A stretch of DNA of 33,669 nt from Candidatus Rifleibacteriota bacterium (GTDB lineage: Bacteria; Riflebacteria; Ozemobacteria; Ozemobacterales; Ozemobacteraceae). Shown in pieces: positions 8,321 through 16,555 of the stretch; the stretch's first letter is position 1; every line of letters begins with the position of its first letter. The DNA lies in NCBI GenBank assembly GCA_029565415.1, contig JAKQOH010000145.1:1-33669 (forward strand), in the 5' to 3' direction. The notes under the pieces were generated by a model. The model saw only the letters and a list, made by a program, of their open reading frames with translations, made no database searches and was not told the DNA's origin. The translations under genes and the position numbers were made by a program.

Positions 8321-8350
8321 GATTTCATCTGCGCCATCTGTGGTTCGGTT
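8321..8350 (-). repeat. Degenerate CACAGA-type interspersed repeat fragment
   Basis: Read on the minus strand the segment contains ACCACAGATGGCGCAGATGA, which parallels ACCACAGAGACGCAGAGACA at 16261-16280. Shared spacing of ACCACAGA and GCAGA units suggests common ancestry. Similar strings recur in intergenic DNA of many environmental bacterial genomes, as I recall. Confidence 0.45.
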
Positions 8351-8419
8351 CTTGTGACGAGATCCACATGCCAGACACCGAGACACTGGGGTCGAGAGGA
8401 GCTCTCCTCCAACCGTAGG

Positions 8420-8438
8420 GGCGGGTTTCAAACCCGCC
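8420..8438. repeat. GGCGGGTTT/AAACCCGCC palindrome
   Basis: A near-perfect palindrome (9-bp arms around one base), preceded by CCGTAGG. The GTAGGGGCGG start recurs at 16409-16418 without the second arm. This type of palindrome is a familiar interspersed element in environmental genomes; it is not a terminator because no T-tract follows in either direction. Confidence 0.5.
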
Positions 8439-8545
8439 AGGGACATTGGCCGGGTCCGAGCGGCAGTGGATTGCATGGGCGGGCGATTTCTGGTAGCCAT
8501 GATGAAGAAGCCGCAGGGCTGAATCTGAACCGGGAGGCTGAGACG

Positions 8546-9580
8546 ATGTCGGATGCGAAAATGTGGTATGTGATCATTGGCGGCCAGATACAGGGCCCCA
8601 TGGGTGCCGAGGATATCATCGCGAGGCTTCACAGCGGCGCGATCAAGTCGATGACGATGGCCCACGCCGACGGGATCACGAAGACCTGGACGCCCCTGAG
8701 CGAGATCGCCCAGTTCGCGAACGCGCTGCAGAGCGAGGAGTTCCTTCCCCCGGTGCCGACCGCGGCTTCCCGGCCCCAGACGGCCGATGTGATCGATTAC
8801 AATATCTTCGGCGATGACCTCCAGTTCGTCGAGATCGAGCTCGACCCGGGCGAGTCCGTCGTTTCCGAGGCCGGGGCCATGATGTACATGGACCAGGCGA
8901 TCCAGATGGAGACGATTTTCGGGGACGGCTCGGCGAAGTCCGACACGGGGGGCTGGTTCGGGAAGCTGGCCAGTGCGGGCAAGCGGCTGCTCACCGGGGA
9001 GAGTTTGTTCATGACCGTCTTTGCCCATAAAGGTGCGTCGGGCAAGGCCAAAGTCGCCTTTGCGGCGCCCTATCCGGGCAAGGTCGTCGTGGTCGATCTC
9101 AAGGATGTCGGCGGCACGCTGCTGGTGCAGAAAGAGTCGTTCCTGTGCGGCGCCAAGGGCGTCGCGGTCGGCATCGGCCTCCAGAAAAAGTTCGGCGTCG
9201 GCCTGTTCGGCGGCGAGGGCTTCATCATGCAGAAGCTCGAAGGCGACGGCCTCGTCTTCTGTCACGCCGGCGGAACGATCATCTCCCGCGATCTGCAGCC
9301 CGGTGAGAAGCTGAAGATCGACACCGGCTGCATCGTCGGCTACCAGCCCTCGGTGAACTTCGATGTCGAGATGGTCGGCGGCATCAAGAGCGCCCTGTTC
9401 GGCGGGGAAGGGCTGTTCCTGGCCACTCTGACCGGCCCGGGCCGCATCTGGCTCCAGTCGCTCCCGTTCTCGCGGTTCGCCTCGCGCATCTACGCCGCGG
9501 CGAAGCAGACGGGCGGCGGCGGCAAAGAAGAAGGTTCGGTGCTCGGCGGGGTGTTCAATATGCTGGGCGGCAAGGATTGA
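8546..9580 (+). CDS. GYF_2-domain protein fused to AIM24/TIGR00266 domain
   Basis: 344 residues from the ATG at 8546, chosen because GGGAGG at 8532-8537 lies exactly 8 nt upstream; the frame is open further upstream but reads through repeat DNA. Residues ~5-55 (MWYVIIGGQIQGPMGAEDI, later KTWTPLSEI) match the GYF_2 fold, a small domain presumed to bind proline-rich peptides. After a Pro/Ala linker, residues ~85-320 match the AIM24 family: IEIELDPGESVVSEAGAMMY, a Gly-rich middle, and FGGEGLFLATLTGPGRIWLQS near the end. AIM24 proteins are of unresolved biochemical function, related in fold to tryptophan-RNA-binding attenuator-like barrels. A Gly-rich tail ends the protein. It appears monocistronic, with a strong hairpin 31 nt after the stop. 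Confidence 0.87.
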   Translation: MSDAKMWYVIIGGQIQGPMGAEDIIARLHSGAIKSMTMAHADGITKTWTPLSEIAQFANALQSEEFLPPVPTAASRPQTADVIDYNIFGDDLQFVEIELDPGESVVSEAGAMMYMDQAIQMETIFGDGSAKSDTGGWFGKLASAGKRLLTGESLFMTVFAHKGASGKAKVAFAAPYPGKVVVVDLKDVGGTLLVQKESFLCGAKGVAVGIGLQKKFGVGLFGGEGFIMQKLEGDGLVFCHAGGTIISRDLQPGEKLKIDTGCIVGYQPSVNFDVEMVGGIKSALFGGEGLFLATLTGPGRIWLQSLPFSRFASRIYAAAKQTGGGGKEEGSVLGGVFNMLGGKD

Positions 9581-9611
9581 ACTTGCCGGCCTGAGTTCTT
9601 TCACGTTCTGC

Positions 9612-9645
9612 AGGGGGCGTGTGCGGGTGTCTGCACACGCCCCCT
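9612..9645 (+). terminator. Strong 13-bp hairpin downstream of the AIM24 gene
   Basis: A perfect 13-bp, mostly G/C stem (AGGGGGCGTGTGC / GCACACGCCCCCT) with an 8-nt loop, 31 nt after the stop codon. No T-run follows, so it may act as a Rho-dependent or 3'-protective structure, not a classic intrinsic terminator. The perfect palindrome ACACCGGTGT at 9651-9660 follows closely and could be an operator for the next gene. The rest of the 9581-9807 gap shows nothing clear. Confidence 0.55.
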
Positions 9646-9807
9646 GTTGCACACCGGTGTTTGCGTTCGTCTGTCCATGTTGCGCGGATCGTGGCCCGGT
9701 GAGGATTTCCAAGCGCGTTCGGGGCCTGGGTCCCTGTGCGGCACGTCTGATGCGTTCTCCAACGTCGGTAGACCTTCACGGCAGCGACGGGAATCGGGGA
9801 GGCGCGC

Positions 9808-10854
9808 ATGGAAACGACGGAGCGGGTGCGGGTTTCCGAAGGCGATCTGGAGACGCTGTTGTATCTGACCGAGACGGGGCTCGCCGGGAAGGCGGGGGTG
9901 GATCGGGCGCTCGCCGTGGCCTCGGAGGGGTGTGAGGCGCCCGAGGCTCGGCGGCTGGCGATGCAGATGGCGCGGGACGTTGCCGGAGGGATGCCGCTTT
10001 CCCTCTCGGTTGGCCGGCGCCTTGATGAGGGACCGGCTCTTGCCGTGGCGATTCTGACGATCGGTGAGACGACGGGGCGGATCGATGCCGCGATGACGCT
10101 GCTGCGGCAGGTCAGCGCCTGGGGACGCCGGTATCGGGACGTGTTCAGCACCTGGCTCATGAAATGGCCGAGACTCGCCGGTGCATTCTGGGGAATCGTG
10201 GTGCTGTATGCGCTCGCGCCTGGGGAGCCGGATATCGGCTATTATGGACGCCCTCCCGATCAGCCGCTTCTCATCCGGCTTTGGGGATGGCTCGCGTCCT
10301 GGGTGGAGGAGCCTCTTGCCTGGGTTCTCGTGGCTCTGCTCGGCCTGTGGTATGCGCTCTGGCGGTCGCGGGGCGGAATCGGGCTGTTCGCCACCATCAG
10401 AGGCATTGTCCGGTGGCTGCCGTGGATCGGTCGATATGAGCGGTCACGGCTGGCTGCCGATACCCTGCGGCTGGTTGCGTTTCTGCTCACCTCGCCCGTG
10501 CCGCTTGCGACAGCCTTCGAGCAGGTCGCAGCGGCAGCCGACCGGCAGGATCTGGCGACCGTGTTCCGCTCGGCGGCGCCGATCCTGCGAAACGGAGGGA
10601 GCCTTTCGATGGCGCTTTCGGTGAGCGGCCTGCTGCCCGGCCGGGTCGTATCGACCATCGTGAGCGGGGAAGAGCTTGGTATGCTCCAGGAGATGGTGTC
10701 GTGGCTTCTCGAGACCTACGAGCGCCAGGTCGATCAGGAAGCCGAGGTGCTCGGAGCCCTGTTCACGGGGACGATGATCATCGGCCAGCTTGCGCTCCTG
10801 TTCGGGCTTTTTTCGACCGCCTATCAGCCCTTCGCCTGGCTCGGCATTCTATAG
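9808..10854 (+). CDS. Orphan type II secretion/type IV pilus inner-membrane F/PilC-like protein
   Basis: 348 residues with two copies of the T2SSF domain. The first (~10-125) contains RALAVASEGCEAPEARRLA and ILTIGETTGRIDAAMTLLRQ; the second (~205-330) contains LAADTLRLVAFLLTSPVPL, GGSLSMAL and VSGEELGMLQEMVSWLLETY. Hydrophobic helices lie at ~130-150, ~170-195 and ~315-340, as expected of PilC/GspF platform proteins that join the assembly ATPase to the pseudopilus. GGGGAGG at 9796-9802 lies 5 nt before the ATG. No ATPase, secretin or prepilin peptidase is adjacent, so the rest of the machine would be elsewhere. It is shorter than usual PilC (~400). It converges on the sulfatase gene with a 6-bp gap. 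Confidence 0.85.
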   Translation: METTERVRVSEGDLETLLYLTETGLAGKAGVDRALAVASEGCEAPEARRLAMQMARDVAGGMPLSLSVGRRLDEGPALAVAILTIGETTGRIDAAMTLLRQVSAWGRRYRDVFSTWLMKWPRLAGAFWGIVVLYALAPGEPDIGYYGRPPDQPLLIRLWGWLASWVEEPLAWVLVALLGLWYALWRSRGGIGLFATIRGIVRWLPWIGRYERSRLAADTLRLVAFLLTSPVPLATAFEQVAAAADRQDLATVFRSAAPILRNGGSLSMALSVSGLLPGRVVSTIVSGEELGMLQEMVSWLLETYERQVDQEAEVLGALFTGTMIIGQLALLFGLFSTAYQPFAWLGIL

Positions 10855-10860
10855 TATGTG

Positions 10861-12840
10861 TTATTTTCCGGCGAGGAGGCGGAGGACGGCCTGGCGGTCT
10901 TCGCGAATGAGAGCGGCCAGCTCGTCAAGGCGCTCGGGGCGGTACAGGTCGTAGATCGCATCATCGATCGTGTTGTCGTTGCGGGCGGTGATCAGCCATT
11001 CGAGGCGACGGTCGGAGGTGAGCCGGAACAGGGTCATGTGGTCGCGACGTCGCATCGCCAGCCGCACCCCGGACGACATGTCGATGGTCACCATGCCGTT
11101 CCGCGCGGTGGCATCGGCGAGGATGTTGCGGCCCACCGTTCCCGAGGCCGTATACCCGAGAATCGGGGCAAGAGTGGGAATGAAATCGACGTGACTGGTG
11201 GGGGCCTCGACGACCCGCGGCCCGAGACCGGGGGCGAGGATGATCAGATTCGTCCGGGCCTGGTTCTCGTGCGGCCCGTTCGCGTGATACAGCGTGTCGT
11301 CCTCGCCGAGGCACTCCCCGTGGTCGCCGGCGAGCACGACGACGGTGTTCCGGTCGAGCCCCTTCGCCTCGAGCCGTTGGAAGAAATTGTCGAGGAGGGA
11401 GTCCAGGAAAAAGCAGGAATTCTTGTATCGGTTGACGAGACCGGCGGCGATTTCCGCCGTGAAGCCATTCCTGATGAAATCGGCTTCCAGAGGGACAACC
11501 GGCCGGTATTTCTCGTGTCCGGGCGGATAATAGTAATTGAAATGGGTCGGGTACATCTGCGTCTCGAGGAAGTGGAGGCCGGGCTTTTCCAGTTCCCGCA
11601 GCAGCAGGTAGCACACCTGGCTCGCGACGCCGCACACGGAAAGGTCGGCCGGCGCGGGAAGCCCCTCTTCCCGGCAATAGACCTCGACCGGCGTAAACCG
11701 GTACCGTTCGTTCGGAAGATACGAGCCGAAATTGCCGATCTTGCGCGAAACGTAGCCGCCTGCACGGAGAAACTCGATCCAGGACGAGGGGACGGATCGG
11801 TCCCATTTCAGCGTGTAGGCATCGATCGGGTGCACACCGTAATGAAAACCGATATTGCCGCCTATCGTATCGTTCGATGCGGAAACATGGTTTTTCAGCC
11901 ACAGCCCCGTGTGGACCCGCGCCATCAGGAGTGGCATCTCCGTGAGCGCGTCAGGACGCCAGCTCTCGATCATGAAGATCACCAGGTTCAGCCGTGGAGG
12001 TTCTTTCCAGGCAAATGATCCCTGGGCCGACGTTCTTGTCGCATCGACCTGTTCCGCGGAAAAGGCGGCCTCACGGAATCCGGGAGTGTCGAACCTCCGG
12101 GGGAGGGGCATCGGAAACGCAGAGTTTTCGAGCCTGCACGCGAGATACTCGTGGAACGGCCGCTGCCCGACGATGTGCTGGAAGGCGAGGCTCCAGAAGA
12201 GAAGAGGGAGAATCAGGACGGCGATCGTGACGGGAAGCCCACTCCGGGAGGGCTGCGGAGGAGCCGGACGGAAGCGGACGATACAGAAGGATGTAAAAAA
12301 ATATAATGCTATATTTATTGCGACGGGGAGGAGAAACGCCGGCGAGATCCCGATGGCTTTGATGCCAAACGGATCCCCGGATTCTTCGGAGAGGGATTTC
12401 AGATAATAGGTGAGATGGCCGAAAGACAGGTGGGATCGGGAAACCGAGTTGTAAACGAGTTCGACGTACAGGAGCAGAAGGAACAGGGCGTTGAGGGCGC
12501 GAAGCGGCCGCCAGAGGACTGGGCGCCAGGCCGATGCGGCGCTCTGGATAACGAACGAGGCCGTCACGACGGAGAGGAGCACGCTCAGCATCCAGAGCGG
12601 CAGAACGGGGGCTGCGAAGGTCTGGATGATGCCGACGGCCGCGCAACCCGCCAGAACGAGCCCGCGCCGCGTTTCCGGGAGCGATGTGCATGAAAGCACG
12701 GCCAGAAGCGGCATCCAGATGATCGGCCGGGACGCAACCGACAGGGCGTCGAGCGGCCAGAACACGGCCGGGAACATGTTCCGGAGCAGCTCCAGAAGCA
12801 TCAGCAGAGCCGTGACGTGCTGGAAAAACAGGATGGCCAC
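10861..12840 (-). CDS. Membrane-anchored sulfatase-fold protein (YejM/LtaS-like)
   Basis: 659 residues: about five to six membrane helices in ~1-225, then a large extracytoplasmic alkaline-phosphatase/sulfatase domain. Metal-site features are Glu292 in MIESWRPDAL and Asp506-His507 in VVVLAGDHGE. SASNDTIGGNIGFHYGVHP and the later THFNYYYPPGHEKYRP resemble the YejM/PbgA family. Its Thr in NDT could be the nucleophile used by LtaS and phosphoethanolamine transferases, but YejM itself is thought non-catalytic in this role, so activity is open. The start is a GTG at 12840, 6 nt after the radical SAM stop, with no separate ribosome site, so it is translationally coupled and last in the operon. A patch of A/T-ending codons lies at 12296-12325. 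Confidence 0.85.
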   Translation of the reverse strand: MAILFFQHVTALLMLLELLRNMFPAVFWPLDALSVASRPIIWMPLLAVLSCTSLPETRRGLVLAGCAAVGIIQTFAAPVLPLWMLSVLLSVVTASFVIQSAASAWRPVLWRPLRALNALFLLLLYVELVYNSVSRSHLSFGHLTYYLKSLSEESGDPFGIKAIGISPAFLLPVAINIALYFFTSFCIVRFRPAPPQPSRSGLPVTIAVLILPLLFWSLAFQHIVGQRPFHEYLACRLENSAFPMPLPRRFDTPGFREAAFSAEQVDATRTSAQGSFAWKEPPRLNLVIFMIESWRPDALTEMPLLMARVHTGLWLKNHVSASNDTIGGNIGFHYGVHPIDAYTLKWDRSVPSSWIEFLRAGGYVSRKIGNFGSYLPNERYRFTPVEVYCREEGLPAPADLSVCGVASQVCYLLLRELEKPGLHFLETQMYPTHFNYYYPPGHEKYRPVVPLEADFIRNGFTAEIAAGLVNRYKNSCFFLDSLLDNFFQRLEAKGLDRNTVVVLAGDHGECLGEDDTLYHANGPHENQARTNLIILAPGLGPRVVEAPTSHVDFIPTLAPILGYTASGTVGRNILADATARNGMVTIDMSSGVRLAMRRRDHMTLFRLTSDRRLEWLITARNDNTIDDAIYDLYRPERLDELAALIREDRQAVLRLLAGK

Positions 12841-12846
12841 GGGATG

Positions 12847-14781
12847 CTACCAGCTGAACTCCTGGAACGCCGGCAGCCCGGCAGCACGGACGATCCGGCG
12901 CATCTGGCGCAACATGAAGCCCGGCACCCGGACGCGGTTGGGCTTGATCTCGAGCTCCACCTGGTGCAGGGCCGACCGGATCAGCCCCTGCTGGCCGAAG
13001 ATGTAGGCCAGCAGCGCGGCCGTGCGGGCGACGACGGGCAGGCCGAGGCCGGTCTCGTCGCTGGTTTCCTGGATCGATTTGCGCAGCGTGATGCGCCCTT
13101 CCCATTTCGGCAGGATCGTGACCAGGATCTGGTGCGCCGGCCGGAGTTTCTCGCCCATCGTGCCCTTCCGCATCTTGGCCGGGAACCAGCTCCAGAAGCC
13201 GCGCGTCAGGGCGATCAGGAACGTCGCATAATCATCCGGCGTCACGGGGCCCGTCAGCACGGGCATGTCGTCGAGCAGAGAGCTGGGGATGAAGTTGATC
13301 TGGTGGTGATACCGGTCTTCCGGCACGTTGCGCACGATCATGCCCATCTCGGGGGCGGTGCGGCCGAACTCGGTGCCGGGGTAGGGGGTCGCGAACTGGC
13401 CCAGATACAGCGGGAAGCTGAACGGATGGAAGAAGGGATACCATTCGAGCTCGCTCTGGATCTGGTCGAGGAACAATTTCTGAAAGTAATACCCGTTGAT
13501 CGTCTCGCCGGGGTTGAAGGCCATGCAGGTGTAGAGGGGCGCGAGGCCGGCATCCTTCTGGTTCTTTACGGCGTTGCGCACTTCCTCGAAGCCCTGGCGC
13601 TTGTTGATGAACGCGAACGTGTCGGGGTTGGCGCTCTCGACGCCGATCTCGACGCCCACGCAGCCCGCCTGCCGCATCAGGGGCAGCAGATCCTTGTTCT
13701 TGTTCAGATGCTCGGCGCGGTCGAGGGCGACCCACTTGATCTGGAGCCCCTTCTCGATGACGAGGCGGCAGAACTCCTCGACGAACCGGCGGTTGAGCGT
13801 GAAATTATCGTCCCAGAAATGGAAGTGGCGGATGCCGAACGCCGTGATGTTGCGGGACATCTCCTCGACGACCTTCTCCGGCCGCCGGTACCGCACCTTC
13901 CGGTGCCAGATCTGGGGGCTGTTGCAGAACGAGCAGGCATACGGGCAGCCCCGGGAGCCGAAGATCGGCAGCCGCTCGCCGCCCACGACGTGGAGCGGGT
14001 TGTCATACAGCGGCAGGGGCAGCAGTTCGTAGGCGGGGAACGGGAGTTCGTCGAGATCGGCCATCAGCTGGCGCGGCGGGGCTTTCTGCAGCTTGCCATC
14101 GGCCAGGCGCGCGGTTCCCGGGATGCCGTCCATGGCCCGGCCCTCGAGCGTTGCCTTCACCATGTCATGGAGTGTCCACTCGGCTTCGCCGATGACCAGC
14201 CAGTCTGCCGCGGTTCCGACCTCGTCGGGAAGAATCGTCGCGTGGACGCCGCCCAGCATGGTCAGCGTCTCGGGCCGGGCCAGTTTGACGGCACCGAGGA
14301 AGGTGCGGGCGAGCTCATACTGGATCGTCCACGAGCCGACGCAGACCCAGTCCCATTTCGTCTCGGAAACAGCCCTCAGCATGCCGTCCAGGCCGAGATC
14401 GTGCACCTGGGCATCAAGGATGCCGACTTCGATGCCGGGGAATCGGTCGCACAGGGTGCCGGCGAGATATGCGAGGTTCATCGGGATGATCCGCTTGTGC
14501 CGCAGGTTCGCCGGCAGCGGGATCTGGACGAGCAGGACGCGCAGCGCCGGTTCGCCCTCGGCCGGCTTGCGGGAGAGGATCGTGGGCCCCTGCCACCGTC
14601 GGCGCCGGGCGGCGTCGCGCAGGCCGAGATGGACCGGGTAATCCAGCCAGTCGATCAGAACCCGGTAGGCCAGGCCTTCCTTGAAGGCGTGCAGCGGCGG
14701 ATAACTCAACAGCCGGCTTCCCCAGGAGGAAGAACGGATACTTTCAAGAGTTTTTGATATAATATTTTTGATGATATTCAT
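12847..14781 (-). CDS. B12-binding-domain radical SAM protein
   Basis: 644 residues from the ATG at 14781, chosen because AGGAG lies 8 nt upstream and the ATG overlaps the preceding stop as ATGA. Residues ~75-215 resemble a cobalamin-binding domain (VLLVQIPLP, IIPMNLAYLAGTL, LTMLGGVHATILPDEV, IGEAEWT). The radical SAM core has the CxxxCxxC cluster Cys279/Cys283/Cys286 in GCPYACSFCNSP, followed by FHFWDDNFTLNRRF and the glycine-rich VEIGVES. The C-terminal ~180 residues are specific to the subgroup. Members methylate or rearrange unactivated carbons on lipids, hopanoids and natural products. Neighbours suggest a lipid or glycan substrate, which is inference. The first ~20 codons are AT-rich. 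Confidence 0.9.
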   Translation of the reverse strand: MNIIKNIISKTLESIRSSSWGSRLLSYPPLHAFKEGLAYRVLIDWLDYPVHLGLRDAARRRRWQGPTILSRKPAEGEPALRVLLVQIPLPANLRHKRIIPMNLAYLAGTLCDRFPGIEVGILDAQVHDLGLDGMLRAVSETKWDWVCVGSWTIQYELARTFLGAVKLARPETLTMLGGVHATILPDEVGTAADWLVIGEAEWTLHDMVKATLEGRAMDGIPGTARLADGKLQKAPPRQLMADLDELPFPAYELLPLPLYDNPLHVVGGERLPIFGSRGCPYACSFCNSPQIWHRKVRYRRPEKVVEEMSRNITAFGIRHFHFWDDNFTLNRRFVEEFCRLVIEKGLQIKWVALDRAEHLNKNKDLLPLMRQAGCVGVEIGVESANPDTFAFINKRQGFEEVRNAVKNQKDAGLAPLYTCMAFNPGETINGYYFQKLFLDQIQSELEWYPFFHPFSFPLYLGQFATPYPGTEFGRTAPEMGMIVRNVPEDRYHHQINFIPSSLLDDMPVLTGPVTPDDYATFLIALTRGFWSWFPAKMRKGTMGEKLRPAHQILVTILPKWEGRITLRKSIQETSDETGLGLPVVARTAALLAYIFGQQGLIRSALHQVELEIKPNRVRVPGFMLRQMRRIVRAAGLPAFQEFSW

Positions 14782-16169
14782 GATGATATCTCCTGGTGGT
14801 TCCGGGATGTGTCGGAGGCCTGGCCGAAGCCGAGCCAGGGCCGGTAATACCGGTCGAGCAGGCGGCGCCAGTCGAAGCGGGTGACGACGTCCCGACGTGC
14901 GGCCGCGCCCAGGCGGGCACGCTGGGCGGGGTCGTCGAGAAGCTCGGCGAGCAGAGTGGCGAGGGCGGCCGGATCGCCGGCGGGGAAGAAACGGCCCGTC
15001 TGCCCTTCCGTGACGGTCTGCCGGAAGCCGGCGACGTCCGAAACGACGACGGGGCGGCCGCAGGACATGGCCTCGAGGGTGACGATGCCGAGCGGTTCCT
15101 GCCAGATGGACGGGAAGACGCACAGGTCGGCGGAGTTATACAGGTCGACGATGGCGCCCGGGCCGAGCCAGTCGACGCGTTTGACGAAGGAGGGCATGAA
15201 CAGGTCGCGGTCCCACCGGCGGCGGTGCCAGGCGTTGACCGGCGCGAGGACCGACGAGGGAAGCCAGCCGATAGGCTTGGCCCACGCCGTGTCCGGCAGA
15301 TACTGGGACTCGGGTTTCCAGGTGACGAGCAGTTCGAACTCCCGGCCGGCCGCCTCGAGCCTTCGGCAGGCTTCCAGAAGCAGGGCAAATCCTTTGAACT
15401 CGGCATCGGCCCGACCCGCGAACAGCAGACGGGGCTTGGCATCCGGGCGGGTTGGCAGGGCGCGGGGCACGAACCGGTCCGTGTCAACCCCCGAGGGGAA
15501 TACGGCCGGGGTGCCGCCCATCGCCCTGATGAATCCGGCTGCCAGATCGTTGTAGACGATGTGCTGCCGGATACGCGGCATCAGGGCCCGCACGCGGTCA
15601 GGGTAGGCCGCCGAGAAGGCGCCGCTGACGAGGATCTCGTGGATGAGATACTTCCGGATGCCGGGGGTGAACAGGGCCCCGGTGAAGGCGCAGAGGCGGC
15701 ACCGGGTCATATTTCCCGTGGTATAAAAACTCTCGAGGCACGTATGGCCGTTCCGGAAGAAGATCCCGTCGCGCGCAGGGCACATGACCTCGTAGGTGAA
15801 ATATCGCATCGAGGTCGGATACCGGTCGACGAACGCCTCGGCCACGAGGGGCTTGAGGAAATGTCCGTTCGCCACCAGCACCTCATCCGGCGCGAATCGG
15901 TCGACCGCCTCGCGAAACGCGCTCTGGATGCGCTCCACCGTGAACGTGGCGAGGTCGAATCTGACCTCCTCGACGGGGAACGGCAGGGGCGAGGTGATGC
16001 GACCGCGCGGGAAGAACCGGTCGAACCGCGCCACGAACAGCTTCAGCTCGATGTGGGGGGCCAGCCGTTCCAGGGTTTCCTTGACATCGACGCATGCGCC
16101 GCCGTGGGGCGGCCAGGTGAAGAACAGATCGATGACGGCAAGCCGTTTTGGGGAGGGGTTCTGATGCAT
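14778..16169 (-). CDS. GT4-family (group 1) glycosyltransferase
   Basis: About 463 residues from the ATG at 16169 (MHQNPSPKRLAVIDL). An N-terminal Rossmann half contains LFFTWPPHGGACVDV, and the C-terminal half has FPSGVDTDRF, RLLFAGRADAEFKGFALLL and the nucleotide-sugar motif FPSIWQEPLGIVTLEAMSCG, with the E-x7-E pattern of retaining GT4 enzymes. A Cys cluster in the middle (HTCLESF, MTRCRLCAF) is unusual and could bind a metal. There is no signal peptide or helix, so it acts at the cytoplasmic face. The start is uncertain: no good ribosome site, and the frame is open further upstream into repeat DNA. It overlaps the radical SAM gene by ATGA and is first in a three-gene operon. Confidence 0.87.
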   Translation of the reverse strand: MHQNPSPKRLAVIDLFFTWPPHGGACVDVKETLERLAPHIELKLFVARFDRFFPRGRITSPLPFPVEEVRFDLATFTVERIQSAFREAVDRFAPDEVLVANGHFLKPLVAEAFVDRYPTSMRYFTYEVMCPARDGIFFRNGHTCLESFYTTGNMTRCRLCAFTGALFTPGIRKYLIHEILVSGAFSAAYPDRVRALMPRIRQHIVYNDLAAGFIRAMGGTPAVFPSGVDTDRFVPRALPTRPDAKPRLLFAGRADAEFKGFALLLEACRRLEAAGREFELLVTWKPESQYLPDTAWAKPIGWLPSSVLAPVNAWHRRRWDRDLFMPSFVKRVDWLGPGAIVDLYNSADLCVFPSIWQEPLGIVTLEAMSCGRPVVVSDVAGFRQTVTEGQTGRFFPAGDPAALATLLAELLDDPAQRARLGAAARRDVVTRFDWRRLLDRYYRPWLGFGQASDTSRNHQEISS

Positions 16170-16262
16170 GGCTGCGATACCGCATGGTAGCAGATGCCGC
16201 CCGGCCTGTCGACCGGCCGCCCCTGAAGATGCCTCTCCAGAAGGGTCCGAAGATCGTTTCAC

Positions 16263-16286
16263 CACAGAGACGCAGAGACACGGAGG
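16263..16286 (+). repeat. Three degenerate CACAGAGA octamers
   Basis: Units read CACAGAGA, CGCAGAGA and CACGGAGG in tandem, preceded by TTTCAC. The array is the forward partner of the inverted array at 16524-16555. Confidence 0.6.
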
Positions 16287-16359
16287 AAACGAGGCATGGA
16301 ACTTCGACCCACGGATGTTTCGAATGGAGCTGCGGCATCTTCCGAAGTGGCTCCCACGG

Positions 16360-16379
16360 GGAGGCATCGCGATGCATCC
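16360..16379. repeat. 20-bp near-perfect palindrome
   Basis: GGAGGCATCGCGATGCATCC is self-complementary apart from one opposed pair. It sits between the two inverted octamer arrays and could be an operator or a cruciform within the repeat unit. Confidence 0.45.
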
Positions 16380-16523
16380 CTGAGCGTTGATGCCCAGGCA
16401 CCTGTGTCGTAGGGGCGGATCGTGCTCGGCCCGCAGCCTCGCCGTGCCTGCGTCTGCCTGACGACCTGGTGCCCGATAGACGCTGCTCAGCACGAGAATT
16501 GAAATCCCAGTATTTCTCCGTTT

Positions 16524-16555
16524 CTCTGTGCCTCTGTGCCTCTGTGACTCTGTAG
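16524..16555 (-). repeat. Four degenerate CACAGAG-type octamers, inverted
   Basis: On the plus strand the units are CTCTGTGC, CTCTGTGC, CTCTGTGA and CTCTGTAG, directly adjoining; read on the minus strand they match the CACAGAG array at 16263-16286. Direct abutting with no spacer excludes a CRISPR. Confidence 0.65.

Larger units (their letters stand above)
8227..8545. other. Divergent intergenic region with degenerate interspersed repeats
   Basis: This 319-bp gap separates the divergent cyclase and AIM24 genes. I see no convincing gene. It holds a G/C-tract hairpin (arms 8293-8300 and 8313-8320), a repeat fragment at 8321-8350, and a GTAGGGGCGGG palindrome region at 8415-8438. The last two have relatives in the gap at 16170-16667. 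Promoters for both genes should lie here, but I could not place -35/-10 boxes with confidence. Confidence 0.6.

Noticed and set aside
8081..8545. Upstream extension of the AIM24 gene
   Set aside because: It reads through repeat DNA and antisense of the cyclase; the ATG at 8546 has GGGAGG 8 nt upstream.
12817..14757. Plus-strand open frame over the radical SAM gene
   Set aside because: It mirrors the real gene codon for codon and has no domain of its own.
16524..16555. Tandem octamers considered as a CRISPR array
   Set aside because: Units are 8 bp and directly adjoining, with no spacers and no cas genes.
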